Shown piece by piece: positions 47,564 through 55,614 of a DNA stretch of 64,000 bases. Location of the stretch: NCBI GenBank assembly GCA_035319125.1, contig DATHDG010000006.1, forward strand, positions 9,300 to 73,299, written 5' to 3'. Numbering within the stretch: the stretch's first letter is position 1; each line of letters starts with the position of its first letter. The stretch comes from Fen-1308 sp035319125. GTDB lineage: Bacteria; Nitrospirota; Thermodesulfovibrionia; Thermodesulfovibrionales; Dissulfurispiraceae. The translations under genes were made by a program, and so were the position numbers. The notes under the pieces are model-generated. The model did no database searches. It was not told the origin of the DNA and worked only from the letters and a program-made list of their open reading frames with translations.

Positions 47564-49237
47564 CTAGTTATAGCTGCCATTGCCGTTGACTTTAAACTTG
47601 CTTGTTACATTTTGAAGATCTGCTGATAGTCTGGCAAGGTTCATAGACGCAGTTTCAATTTCATGAGTACTGGTACTCGTTTCTTTTGAAACCGAAGCGA
47701 CAACCTCGATATCTGCCGATATGTGTTCAGCAACTGTTGACATTTCTTCAGTGGCAGACGCAATCTGCTGCACCATGGATTGAAGCTGCTGCATGCTGTC
47801 CAAAATCGCACGTAGCGCTGCTCCAGCCTCAGATGAAAGTGAAACCCCATTTTGAACGCTAACCTGACTCTCGGCCATTGCAGTAACTGCTTTAGCTGTT
47901 TCATCTCGAATAGCGCCTATCATCGAAGCGACCTCAGACGTTGCCTTGGAAGTTTTCTCTGCGAGTTTTCTTACTTCATCAGCTACAACAGCAAATCCCC
48001 TTCCTTGTTCGCCTGCGCGGGCTGCTTCAATTGCCGCATTGAGTGCCAAGAGATTTGTTTGATCGGCAATATCTTCAATTACGCCAACTATTGTAACGAT
48101 TTGCTGTGAACGTTCGCCCAGAGCAGCTATAATTCCGGAAGTTTGGACGACATTCGAGGAAATGCGCTTCACTTCTTCAATGGACTTTCCTACAACATCT
48201 TCTCCGTCTTTGACGGTTCGTAAAGTACTGTCCGCCGATGTTGCTATGCCGGAGGCATTCTTTGCAACATCTATTACAGTCTGAGACATTTGGGCAGTAG
48301 CAGTCGCCACTCGCTCTGACCTGCTGGCCTGCTCATCTATTCTTTGACCTATTTCTTTTACAGTAGCAGACAGTTCCTCTGAAGCCGAGGCGACCTGGGA
48401 CGAACTGCTGGAAACGCTTGACATGGCCGTATTTAAGATGTTTCCTAAATCGTTCTTTGTTTTGTTCAGGGCGACAGCCATTTTTCCGACTTCATCGTTA
48501 AATCTTACCTTTAAATCTGGAATTGTGAAGTCACCCTGCGCCATCTTATTAGCGAATGCAACTCCCAATTTAAGGGGTTTGGTTAAAATGCTTGAGAGAA
48601 AAACGGAGGCCAGCATAATGGCAATACTTATTATCGCTGAACCCACTAGGATCTTGTTTCTTATTTTGGCAATTTCTGTCATAACATCGTCGACATAAAG
48701 GCCGCTTCCCAAAATCCATCCCCAAGGAGCATAGAGTTTGACGTAACTTACTTTAGGTACCGGTTTTTCTTGTCCCGGCTTTGGCCACATATAATCGACA
48801 TATCCGGCACCCTTGTCCTTGCATTCCTTAACCATTTCAATAAACAGCTTTTTGCCGTTTGGATCCTTAACATCACTCAAATCTTTGCCGTTCAACTCGG
48901 ATTTTATTGGATGCATAATCATTGTCGGATGCATATCGTTAATCCAGAAGTATTCAATGTTGTCATATCTGAGATCTTTGATGCGCGAAATAGCTCTGCT
49001 CTGCGCATCTTGGAGAGTCAATTCACCTTTTTGAACCCTGCGGTCATAATCGGCTACTAATGAAAACGCAACATCTACAGTGTTTCTGGTTGTCTCTCTT
49101 TTCTGTTCTATCAGGCGAGACTGCATAAGCGGAAGGTAAAATGAGAAGAGGCCTATGAGCATCATGATAATGCCAAAAACAGAAAGTCCTATGATCTTTA
49201 TCGATATTTTGATGTCCATTAATCTTGTTAGCCTCAT
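47564..49237 (-). CDS. Methyl-accepting chemotaxis protein with single Cache domain
   Basis: A 557-residue chemoreceptor. A membrane segment at about 14-36 and another near 195-215 enclose a periplasmic Cache domain (sCache_2-like: NIEYFWINDMHPTMIMHP, LYAPWGWILGSGLYVDD). A HAMP domain and the signalling hairpin follow, with the conserved tip IEDIADQTNLLALNAAIEAA. Glutamate/glutamine-rich methylation helices flank the tip. Cache receptors of this type often bind small organic acids, but the ligand is unknown. Confidence 0.94.
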   Translation of the reverse strand: MRLTRLMDIKISIKIIGLSVFGIIMMLIGLFSFYLPLMQSRLIEQKRETTRNTVDVAFSLVADYDRRVQKGELTLQDAQSRAISRIKDLRYDNIEYFWINDMHPTMIMHPIKSELNGKDLSDVKDPNGKKLFIEMVKECKDKGAGYVDYMWPKPGQEKPVPKVSYVKLYAPWGWILGSGLYVDDVMTEIAKIRNKILVGSAIISIAIMLASVFLSSILTKPLKLGVAFANKMAQGDFTIPDLKVRFNDEVGKMAVALNKTKNDLGNILNTAMSSVSSSSSQVASASEELSATVKEIGQRIDEQASRSERVATATAQMSQTVIDVAKNASGIATSADSTLRTVKDGEDVVGKSIEEVKRISSNVVQTSGIIAALGERSQQIVTIVGVIEDIADQTNLLALNAAIEAARAGEQGRGFAVVADEVRKLAEKTSKATSEVASMIGAIRDETAKAVTAMAESQVSVQNGVSLSSEAGAALRAILDSMQQLQSMVQQIASATEEMSTVAEHISADIEVVASVSKETSTSTHEIETASMNLARLSADLQNVTSKFKVNGNGSYN

Positions 49238-49757
49238 ATTTAACCCCCTAAGTTACCGTATTGAGCAAGGTTTCAAGCCATACTCAGCACGAAGATATAA
49301 ATAATTAGCAAATTGCATGCCGTTATATATCATATTGAAATACAGGTGGAAAAATAGCATATACATCATAATTGGTATTGCAAATTGCAATCTTATGGCA
49401 TTTTGCAATATGACATCGCTATACAATTTTTGAGACACTACCCTCTGTTGAATAGTGTTGTAGATTGCTTATAGAATTGCCAGGCGTACATCCTTGCTAT
49501 AAAGATGAGCTGGTAGCATAAGAAATGTTGTTTGAGTGGCAAAAAGGATTCCACGCAATAGAATGCTGCCATCAGCCGAGTCTGAAAATTATACATCTAC
49601 AGTTGTTAGGTGGTATATATGATTATTCCTTTAGCGAAAGTTACTTTAGAACAAGAGGAGGATACCTGTGCATTCTCCTCTTGTTCCATCATTGATAAAG
49701 TGTAGAACAATAATTGTTGCAAAATAAAGAGGTCCGGACAGTACTTATTAATATCCG
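49238..49757. other. Gene-free AT-rich stretch with near-palindromic TTGCAAATTGCAA motifs and a long hairpin
   Basis: The 520 bases upstream of the chemoreceptor contain no credible ORF. Three copies of a near-palindrome lie here: AGCAAATTGCAT (49307-49318), TATTGCAAATTGCAAT (49376-49391) and GCATTTTGCAAT (49398-49409). A 14-base-pair hairpin lies at 49649-49686. The motifs sit where receptor regulation would be expected, and related copies occur near 50520 and 51140. Confidence 0.5.
49649..49686. repeat. 14-bp hairpin with 10-base loop
   Basis: GAACAAGAGGAGGA pairs with TTCTCCTCTTGTTC through one G-U pair, with loop TACCTGTGCA. There is no T-run on either side, so it does not look like an intrinsic terminator. 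It could be an sRNA element, a protein site or a remnant of a mobile repeat. The loop and stem are purine/pyrimidine biased. Confidence 0.6.
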
Positions 49758-50402
49758 TTACCTTCTGTGATCCTCTCCCGCTCTCCGTTCATCCTCCCCT
49801 CTGCCGCGCCGTTCCTCAAACCCTTGCTGCTGTCTTTGTTGCTGCATATATTGCTGATGTTTCTGAACTTCAGGTCTTTGCCGGTATTCCTCTTGTCTCT
49901 GTTTTCTCAATATCTGGGTATGTCCTTCGGTCCGTGGTGGATAATCCTTGACGCCCCAGGTTTTTTGTCCTCCCCAAGATTTGTCAACTTGCCACTGTTT
50001 CCAGTTCCGCTGGATCTGCTGATATGGAATCCGCCGGTAATCCCATCTATGCCCGTACCAGTTATGATTTCTGTAATAATCTCTCCAATGCCTGTCCAAA
50101 TCGAAATAGAAGCTTGGGACATTGTTATAGTAGACCCAGTCTCTGTCATAATAGGATGAGCGATACCAACGGCCCTCCCACAGACGCCACCAAAACCCAT
50201 TCCAGAAATACAGATCTACATCTATATCAGGATCAACATACACACCGCTCGTCTCAGGTAGTACTATCAGATCCGGAGATGCAGAAAATACAATTGGTGG
50301 TGGCAGAGGTATTCCTATATTAATATTTACCTGCGCCAATACTGGTATCGGGACAATAATTAACGCGATCAATAGTAACATCATCCAAAATAGTTTCTTC
50401 AT
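49758..50402 (-). CDS. Secreted Trp/Tyr/Arg-rich protein of unknown function
   Basis: A 214-residue protein. A signal peptide ends near VPIPVLAQ. The central part (about 55-150) is extremely rich in Trp, Tyr, Arg and Asp (YFWNGFWWRLWEGRWYRSSY), recalling YXWXGXWW-type repeats of secreted proteins. The last 60 residues are Gln/Arg/Glu-rich and probably disordered (YMQQQRQQQGFEERRGRGED). I can name no function; it is likely periplasmic or surface-attached. It diverges from a small secreted protein across 314 bases. Confidence 0.75.
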   Translation of the reverse strand: MKKLFWMMLLLIALIIVPIPVLAQVNINIGIPLPPPIVFSASPDLIVLPETSGVYVDPDIDVDLYFWNGFWWRLWEGRWYRSSYYDRDWVYYNNVPSFYFDLDRHWRDYYRNHNWYGHRWDYRRIPYQQIQRNWKQWQVDKSWGGQKTWGVKDYPPRTEGHTQILRKQRQEEYRQRPEVQKHQQYMQQQRQQQGFEERRGRGEDERRAGEDHRR

Positions 50403-50590
50403 CAGTTGTCTCCCTTTATATTTTTTGTTTCAAATGATTGCTCAATGTCTATCAACAGTTCTTAGTATATTTCTAATCTTTCGATTTTCCAAATAGCCAT
50501 ACTGCTGATGGAGATGAAAATGCAAATTGCGCATTCCATGCGATAATAAGCGTTCATGCCAATTATCCTGCATAAGCATATTAGATTTGA

Positions 50591-50619
50591 TTGACACTCG
50601 AAAGATTAAAGAGTATCCT
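50591..50619 (+). promoter_or_regulatory. Sigma-70-type promoter for the small secreted protein gene
   Basis: TTGACA at 50591-50596 and TATCCT at 50614-50619 are separated by 17 bases. It reads toward the gene that starts at 50717, giving a leader of about 90 bases with GGAGG just before the ATG. The rest of the 50403-50716 gap is AT-rich and holds one copy of the GCAAATTGC motif at 50522-50530, about 60 bases upstream of the -35 box. Confidence 0.6.
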
Positions 50620-50716
50620 GATTAATAATATAAATATGTTGATAAAAACAAGATCCGCTCGCTGCATAGTTCATGCTGATATTGTCTTTTCAACCAGGAA
50701 AGGAGGTGAAACAAAG

Positions 50717-51010
50717 ATGAAGGGTATTATAGCACTGACAGTTTTATTAGCATTTCTGATCACATCCTCTTTCGTATTTGCGGCGGAGGACCAGATTCAG
50801 TCTGCGCCTACAGCCCCAGCCCCGAAGGCTAATGCTAAACCGAAGCTCTCATTTGAAGAGATGAAGGCTAACAAGCTTGAACGAAACGACAAGGCAATAG
50901 CCAAGCTCAAAGAGATCAGAGAATGTATTGAAAAGGCACAAACCCCTGACGATTTGAAGGCCTGTCATCCAAAACGTTCACATCATTATCACAAAAAGAC
51001 TGAGAAATAG
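50717..51010 (+). CDS. Small secreted Lys/Ala-rich protein of unknown function
   Basis: A 97-residue protein from ATG 50717, preceded by AAAGGAGGTGA. An upstream in-frame extension to 50591 covers the promoter and is rejected. A signal peptide (about 1-23, ending VFAAED) is followed by a Pro/Ala linker, a charged helix (KANKLERNDKAIAKLKEIREC) and a His/Lys-rich tail (KRSHHYHKK). The two cysteines (in RECIEK and KACHPK) could form a disulfide. The His-rich end might bind metal. A strong terminator follows within 15 bases. Confidence 0.8.
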   Translation: MKGIIALTVLLAFLITSSFVFAAEDQIQSAPTAPAPKANAKPKLSFEEMKANKLERNDKAIAKLKEIRECIEKAQTPDDLKACHPKRSHHYHKKTEK

Positions 51011-51022
51011 CTTATCTCTCCT

Positions 51023-51050
51023 AAGGGGGCTTTGGCCCCCTTTCAATTTT
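51023..51050 (+). terminator. Rho-independent terminator of the small secreted protein gene
   Basis: Stem AAGGGGGC/GCCCCCTT (8 bp) with loop TTTG, followed by TTCAATTTT. It starts 13 bases after the stop of the upstream gene and fits an intrinsic terminator; the mRNA is therefore monocistronic. Confidence 0.85.
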
Positions 51051-51240
51051 ATGTTATTAACTGTATGATGAGCATTTTCTCGCTCGCCTGATATCAATTT
51101 CGAGATAAGTCGGCGGGTAGTTTACAGCCAATCACTAATGCAATTTGCAATCGTCACTAATAAAAGTGGTCTTTATGTACAATATTACGAGCAATTAGAA
51201 TTGGTGCGGCGTAATTTGCAGAACACTGTGGGCAGCAGCG

Positions 51241-51657
51241 TTATTGTTGTTCTTTATTTTCCTCTTTTTTCTTATGCAATACGGCGTCTAAGGTTGTAGG
51301 ACGCTCGATTTTGAGGTTTTGACTTTTGATGAGCTCGACCAGCTTCAGTATCTCTTTTCTGACATCTTCCTCTATAACAAACTCGACGGCGATCTGGAAA
51401 ATCCCGCAATAGGGAATAATTCTGATAACTCTTGCTGAAACAATGAAGTGCACATTACCTGCAGTGCCGGTTTTAGAATGCAGCATGAACTGCATTGTAA
51501 CATTATCGCCGATTTCCAGACGGCGGTTTGATTCAAAAAAAAGACCGCCGGCGCTTATATTTGAAGAAGTGCAATCAGTCCACTCTGTATCCCCGGGCAA
51601 CTTCATCTTTACGGTTGTGCTTACCCTCTCATATTTTCTTCTCTCTTCAGTCCCCAT
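51241..51657 (-). CDS. PilZ-domain protein
   Basis: A 138-residue cytoplasmic protein. The PilZ c-di-GMP motif is present in typical form: RRKYERV (RxxxR-like) near residue 6 and, after about 20 residues, TSNISAGGLFF (D/NxSxxG type). The last 20 residues are charged. It is a likely c-di-GMP effector, matching the GGDEF proteins at 28 and 38 kb and PilT genes at 54-57 kb. A near-canonical ribosome site (AGAGGGTGA) precedes the ATG. It sits directly downstream of secA on the same strand. Confidence 0.87.
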   Translation of the reverse strand: MGTEERRKYERVSTTVKMKLPGDTEWTDCTSSNISAGGLFFESNRRLEIGDNVTMQFMLHSKTGTAGNVHFIVSARVIRIIPYCGIFQIAVEFVIEEDVRKEILKLVELIKSQNLKIERPTTLDAVLHKKKEENKEQQ

Positions 51658-51691
51658 TAGTCACCCTCTTTTGTTGAACAGGCAAAGAGAA

Positions 51692-54391
51692 TTATTTATT
51701 TGCGCAGCACTTCTTGTATTTCTTGCCGCTGCCGCAGGGACAAGGCTCATTTCTTCCGACCTTGTGATCCTTATGTACAGGTTGCCGCGCGCCACCGTCA
51801 CCATCCGATCTGTTGTAAACAAGGCGTTGCTGTTCTTTCTGCAGCTTAACCTCAGCATCCTCATGCACAACTTGAATCTTGAAGAGCCTGGTCAGAGCCT
51901 CAGATTTTATACGATCAGACATATCGGCAAACAATTCAAAAGCTTCTTTCTTATATTCTACCAAAGGATCTTTCTGGGCGTATCCTCTAAGCCCGATGCC
52001 TTCTTTCAGGTGGTCAATATTGAGAAGATGGTCCTTCCATTGGGTATCTATAATCTGCAGCAGTACCATTTTTTCTAGATAGCGCATAATATCGTTGCCG
52101 GAATCCGCCTCTTTCTTCTCATATGCATCCGTTAAAGAGGAAATTAGAAGCTCTCGCAGGTCAGCAGCCCCCTTGAATCCGTCAAGAGGCGGTTTTATTC
52201 CATAGGAGCCTTCAAGAGCTGCCGACAAGCCGGGTAGATCCCACTCGTCATATCGATCTTCGGGGCAGTATACGAAGATAAAGTCGTCAACGATGTCTTC
52301 GATCATGTCCAAGACCTTGGGCTTTAATGATTCGCCGAGGAGTATCTCTTTTCTGAATGAATAAATCTCGGTCCGCTGCTTGTTCATGACATCGTCATAT
52401 TCCAGAAGATGCTTCCTGATATCAAAATTATGCGCTTCAACTTTTTTCTGTGCGTTTTCTATCGCTTTTGTTACCATCTTGTTTTCGATCGGGATGTCTT
52501 CATCCATCTTCAGCAGGTTCATCAAACTGTTTATTTTGTCGGAACCGAATATACGCATAAGGTCGTCTTCGAGAGAGAGATAAAACCGTGAAGCGCCCGG
52601 ATCCCCTTGTCGGCCAGATCTGCCACGAAGCTGATTGTCTATTCTGCGCGCCTCATGCCGTTCGGTACCGATTATATTCAAGCCTCCTGCCTCAAGAACC
52701 AAAGCTTTCTCTTTGTTGCAGATTTCGCGCGCCTTCTCGAGAGCTGCATTGAACGCATCGTCCGTGTAGGATTCGCTGTCTTTCAGGAGTTCTGCCGCCA
52801 GACCGTTGGGATTGCCGCCCAGGACAATATCCGTGCCTCGCCCGGCCATGTTTGTCGCTATTGTCACAGCTCCATATCTGCCGGCCTGTGCTACGATTTC
52901 TGCCTCTTTCTCATGAAATTTAGCATTAAGGACGGCATGCTTGATTTGTTTTCTCTTGAGCAGGTTGCTCAGCAGCTCAGATTTTTCTATCGATGTTGTG
53001 CCGACCAAAACAGGCTGTCCTTTCTTGTTGCATTCCTCTATTTCCCCGATAACTGCGTTGAATTTGCCGTTCTGGTTCTTGTATACCACGTCCGCGCTGT
53101 CAGCCCTTTTCATAGGCTTGTTAGTTGGAATGACCAGCACTTCAAGATTGTATATCTGCGCAAATTCTGCAGCTTCGGTATCTGCGGTGCCGGTCATTCC
53201 GGCGAGCTTGCCGTACATCCTGAACAAGTTCTGGAAGGTGATAGTGGCGAGCGTCTGGTTCTCGCTGGCTATCTTAACTCCTTCTTTTGCCTCTATTGCC
53301 TGATGCAGTCCGTCGCTCCAGCGTCTTCCGGGCATCAATCGTCCGGTAAACTCGTCGACGATGATTACTTCCCCGTCCTTAACCACATATTCGACATCCA
53401 GCTTATAAAGATGGTATGCCCTAAGGGCCTGCAGAACGTGGTGCACCAGCTCTATATTTGATGGGTCATAAAGATTAGATACACCCAAGAGGCGTTCGAC
53501 TTTAGCGCTCCCCGAATCGCTCAATGTGACTGTCTTGAGTTTTTCATCGACCTTAAAGTCACCTGAGAGGATATTGCCGTTTTCATCCAGCGCAACGGGC
53601 TTCAGGTTCGGGATGATCCTGTTGATCTTGTAATATTTATCAGTCGATTCCTCCGACGGGCCGGATATAATGAGCGGTGTTCTGGCTTCGTCGATAAGTA
53701 TGCTGTCCACTTCGTCTACAATGGCATAGTTCAATTCCCGCTGGCTGAAGTCCGAAAGATCGTACTTCATATTGTCCCTAAGATAATCAAATCCGAATTC
53801 GTTGTTTGTACCGTAAGTTATGTCGGCAAGATATGCTTCCCTTCTCGTGCAAGGCCGCAGATAGTCGAACCTCTTGTCACTGGACCTGAATGAGCGATCA
53901 AAGAGAAATGAATAGTCGTGCTGAATTACACCGATTGAAAGGCCAAGGAAGTCATATATCTGCCCCATCCACTGAGCGTCTCTTTTAGCAAGATAATCAT
54001 TTACGGTCACAACATGGACGCCTTTGCCTTCAATGGCATTTAAGTATACTGAAAGAGTCGCGACAAGTGTCTTTCCTTCACCTGTCTTCATTTCCGCTAT
54101 CTTTCCTTCGTGAAGGGCAATGCCGCCTATCAGCTGCACATCGAAGTGGCGCATGTTCAGCTGTCGCTTCGAAGCTTCTCTTACCACTGCAAATGCTTCG
54201 TTTCTTATATCGTCGAGAGATTTGCCCTGGCTGATAAGCTCTCTAAATTCAACAGTCTTGGCAGACAACTGCTCGTTGCTCAACGATGAGACGATGTTTT
54301 CGATGGCGTTGATTTCATCAACAGCCTTGAAAAGTCTTTTTAATTCGCGTTCATTTTTAGTGCCGAATATTTTTTTCAGGATATCCACCAT
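51692..54391 (-). CDS. secA: Preprotein translocase ATPase SecA
   Basis: An 899-residue SecA from ATG 54391 (VDILKKIFGTKNEREL), preceded by AAGGA; a frame open to 54640 adds 83 residues unlike SecA. Walker A is MKTGEGKT, then DEVDSILIDEARTPLIISG, the preprotein cross-linking region, and NMAGRGTDIVLGG. The C-terminus carries the zinc SEC-C motif CPCGSGKKYKKCC. It drives ATP-dependent translocation through SecYEG at the inner membrane. It diverges from pilT by about 130 bases. Confidence 0.97.
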   Translation of the reverse strand: MVDILKKIFGTKNERELKRLFKAVDEINAIENIVSSLSNEQLSAKTVEFRELISQGKSLDDIRNEAFAVVREASKRQLNMRHFDVQLIGGIALHEGKIAEMKTGEGKTLVATLSVYLNAIEGKGVHVVTVNDYLAKRDAQWMGQIYDFLGLSIGVIQHDYSFLFDRSFRSSDKRFDYLRPCTRREAYLADITYGTNNEFGFDYLRDNMKYDLSDFSQRELNYAIVDEVDSILIDEARTPLIISGPSEESTDKYYKINRIIPNLKPVALDENGNILSGDFKVDEKLKTVTLSDSGSAKVERLLGVSNLYDPSNIELVHHVLQALRAYHLYKLDVEYVVKDGEVIIVDEFTGRLMPGRRWSDGLHQAIEAKEGVKIASENQTLATITFQNLFRMYGKLAGMTGTADTEAAEFAQIYNLEVLVIPTNKPMKRADSADVVYKNQNGKFNAVIGEIEECNKKGQPVLVGTTSIEKSELLSNLLKRKQIKHAVLNAKFHEKEAEIVAQAGRYGAVTIATNMAGRGTDIVLGGNPNGLAAELLKDSESYTDDAFNAALEKAREICNKEKALVLEAGGLNIIGTERHEARRIDNQLRGRSGRQGDPGASRFYLSLEDDLMRIFGSDKINSLMNLLKMDEDIPIENKMVTKAIENAQKKVEAHNFDIRKHLLEYDDVMNKQRTEIYSFRKEILLGESLKPKVLDMIEDIVDDFIFVYCPEDRYDEWDLPGLSAALEGSYGIKPPLDGFKGAADLRELLISSLTDAYEKKEADSGNDIMRYLEKMVLLQIIDTQWKDHLLNIDHLKEGIGLRGYAQKDPLVEYKKEAFELFADMSDRIKSEALTRLFKIQVVHEDAEVKLQKEQQRLVYNRSDGDGGARQPVHKDHKVGRNEPCPCGSGKKYKKCCANK

Positions 54392-54523
54392 AATCCTTAT
54401 ACTAAAAATAAAATTGTGATTTATGCAAGCTCTCTTGGCGCGTAATTGTGGTATAATCCGAGTAGACGTTTCCCAAATTAATACTGTTGAAGCCGGCCTG
54501 TCCGGCAGAGGGGGTTGGTCTTT

Positions 54524-55600
54524 ATGGAGATGATAGATATTCTGGTGGCAGGGGCCCAGAATAAGGCCTCGGATATCCACATTGTTGTCGGCAAGCCACC
54601 TATGGTCCGGATAAATGGAAGTATGCATCCTCTTAAACAATTCCCGGTTCTAACTGAAGAAGCGTCAAAAGGCCTTATATACAGCATGCTTTACCAAGAT
54701 CAGATTGGAAGATTTGAAGAGAAGCTGGAGCTCGACTTTTCATATAACGTGCCCGGTTTGAGCAGATTTAGAGTGAATGTCCTGTCCCAGAAGAACGGCA
54801 TAGAGGCTGTTCTGAGACTGATACCCAGCAAAATCCCTTCATCCAAGGAAATCCGCCTCTCTGACGCAGCCATAGCCCTGACCAAGCTGCCCAGGGGTCT
54901 AATACTTGTGACCGGCCCGACCGGCTCTGGGAAGTCCACAACTCTGGCAAGTATGATCGATATCATTAACACTGAGAGGCGTGAACATATTATTACCATA
55001 GAAGACCCCATAGAATTCGTTTTTGACCATAAACACTGTATTGTGAGGCAGAGGGAGGTCGGCATGAACACGCATTCATTTTCCGATGCTCTTAAGCATT
55101 GCCTTAGACAGGACCCGGATGTAATATTGGTTGGTGAAATGCGTGACCTTGAAACCATACAACTGGCGGTTACCTCAGCTGAAACCGGTCACCTGGTTTT
55201 TGCAACTTTGCATACCCAGGATGCTCCACAGACGGTAGACCGTGTCATAGACGTATTCCCCCCGCATCAGCAGCAGCAGATGAGGGTTCAGCTGGCATCA
55301 ACGCTTAAGGCGGTTATATGTCAGCAGCTGCTTCCGAAGGCTGACGGCAGGGGTCGCGTGGCGGCGCGTGAACTGATGATAGTAACCCACGCCGTATCAA
55401 ATCTTATAAGAGAAGGTAAGACTCATCAGATCTATTCAGCGATCGAGACCGGTGCCAAGCAGGGCATGACAACCCTTGAGGCATCTCTTGCAGAACTGGT
55501 TAGGGATAGACTCATAACGATCGATGACGCTTTTTCCAAGGCTAACAACCCCGACACTCTGAGGCTCAAGCTTGCTGCTATGGGCATAAAGACCCAATAA
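54524..55600 (+). CDS. pilT: PilT-type twitching motility ATPase
   Basis: A 358-residue hexameric ATPase from ATG 54524, with AGAGGGGG upstream; a TTG 9 bases earlier is the alternative. An N-domain (SDIHIVVGKPPMVRINGS) precedes the RecA core: Walker A GPTGSGKST, Asp box ITIEDPIEF, Walker B DPDVILVGEMRD, His box LVFATLHT. PilT powers type IV pilus retraction from the cytoplasmic face. A second PilT-like gene starts 14 bases downstream. No pilin or PilB gene lies in the window. Confidence 0.93.
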   Translation: MEMIDILVAGAQNKASDIHIVVGKPPMVRINGSMHPLKQFPVLTEEASKGLIYSMLYQDQIGRFEEKLELDFSYNVPGLSRFRVNVLSQKNGIEAVLRLIPSKIPSSKEIRLSDAAIALTKLPRGLILVTGPTGSGKSTTLASMIDIINTERREHIITIEDPIEFVFDHKHCIVRQREVGMNTHSFSDALKHCLRQDPDVILVGEMRDLETIQLAVTSAETGHLVFATLHTQDAPQTVDRVIDVFPPHQQQQMRVQLASTLKAVICQQLLPKADGRGRVAARELMIVTHAVSNLIREGKTHQIYSAIETGAKQGMTTLEASLAELVRDRLITIDDAFSKANNPDTLRLKLAAMGIKTQ

Positions 55601-55614
55601 ACAGGAGTTATCGC

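Noticed and set aside
52607..53461. 284-codon open frame on the plus strand
   Set aside because: It is antisense to secA and shows no domain; Cys/Phe-rich as typical of shadow frames.
54392..54640. N-terminal extension of SecA
   Set aside because: The extra 83 residues do not resemble SecA, overlap pilT, and a good start with AAGGA lies at 54391.
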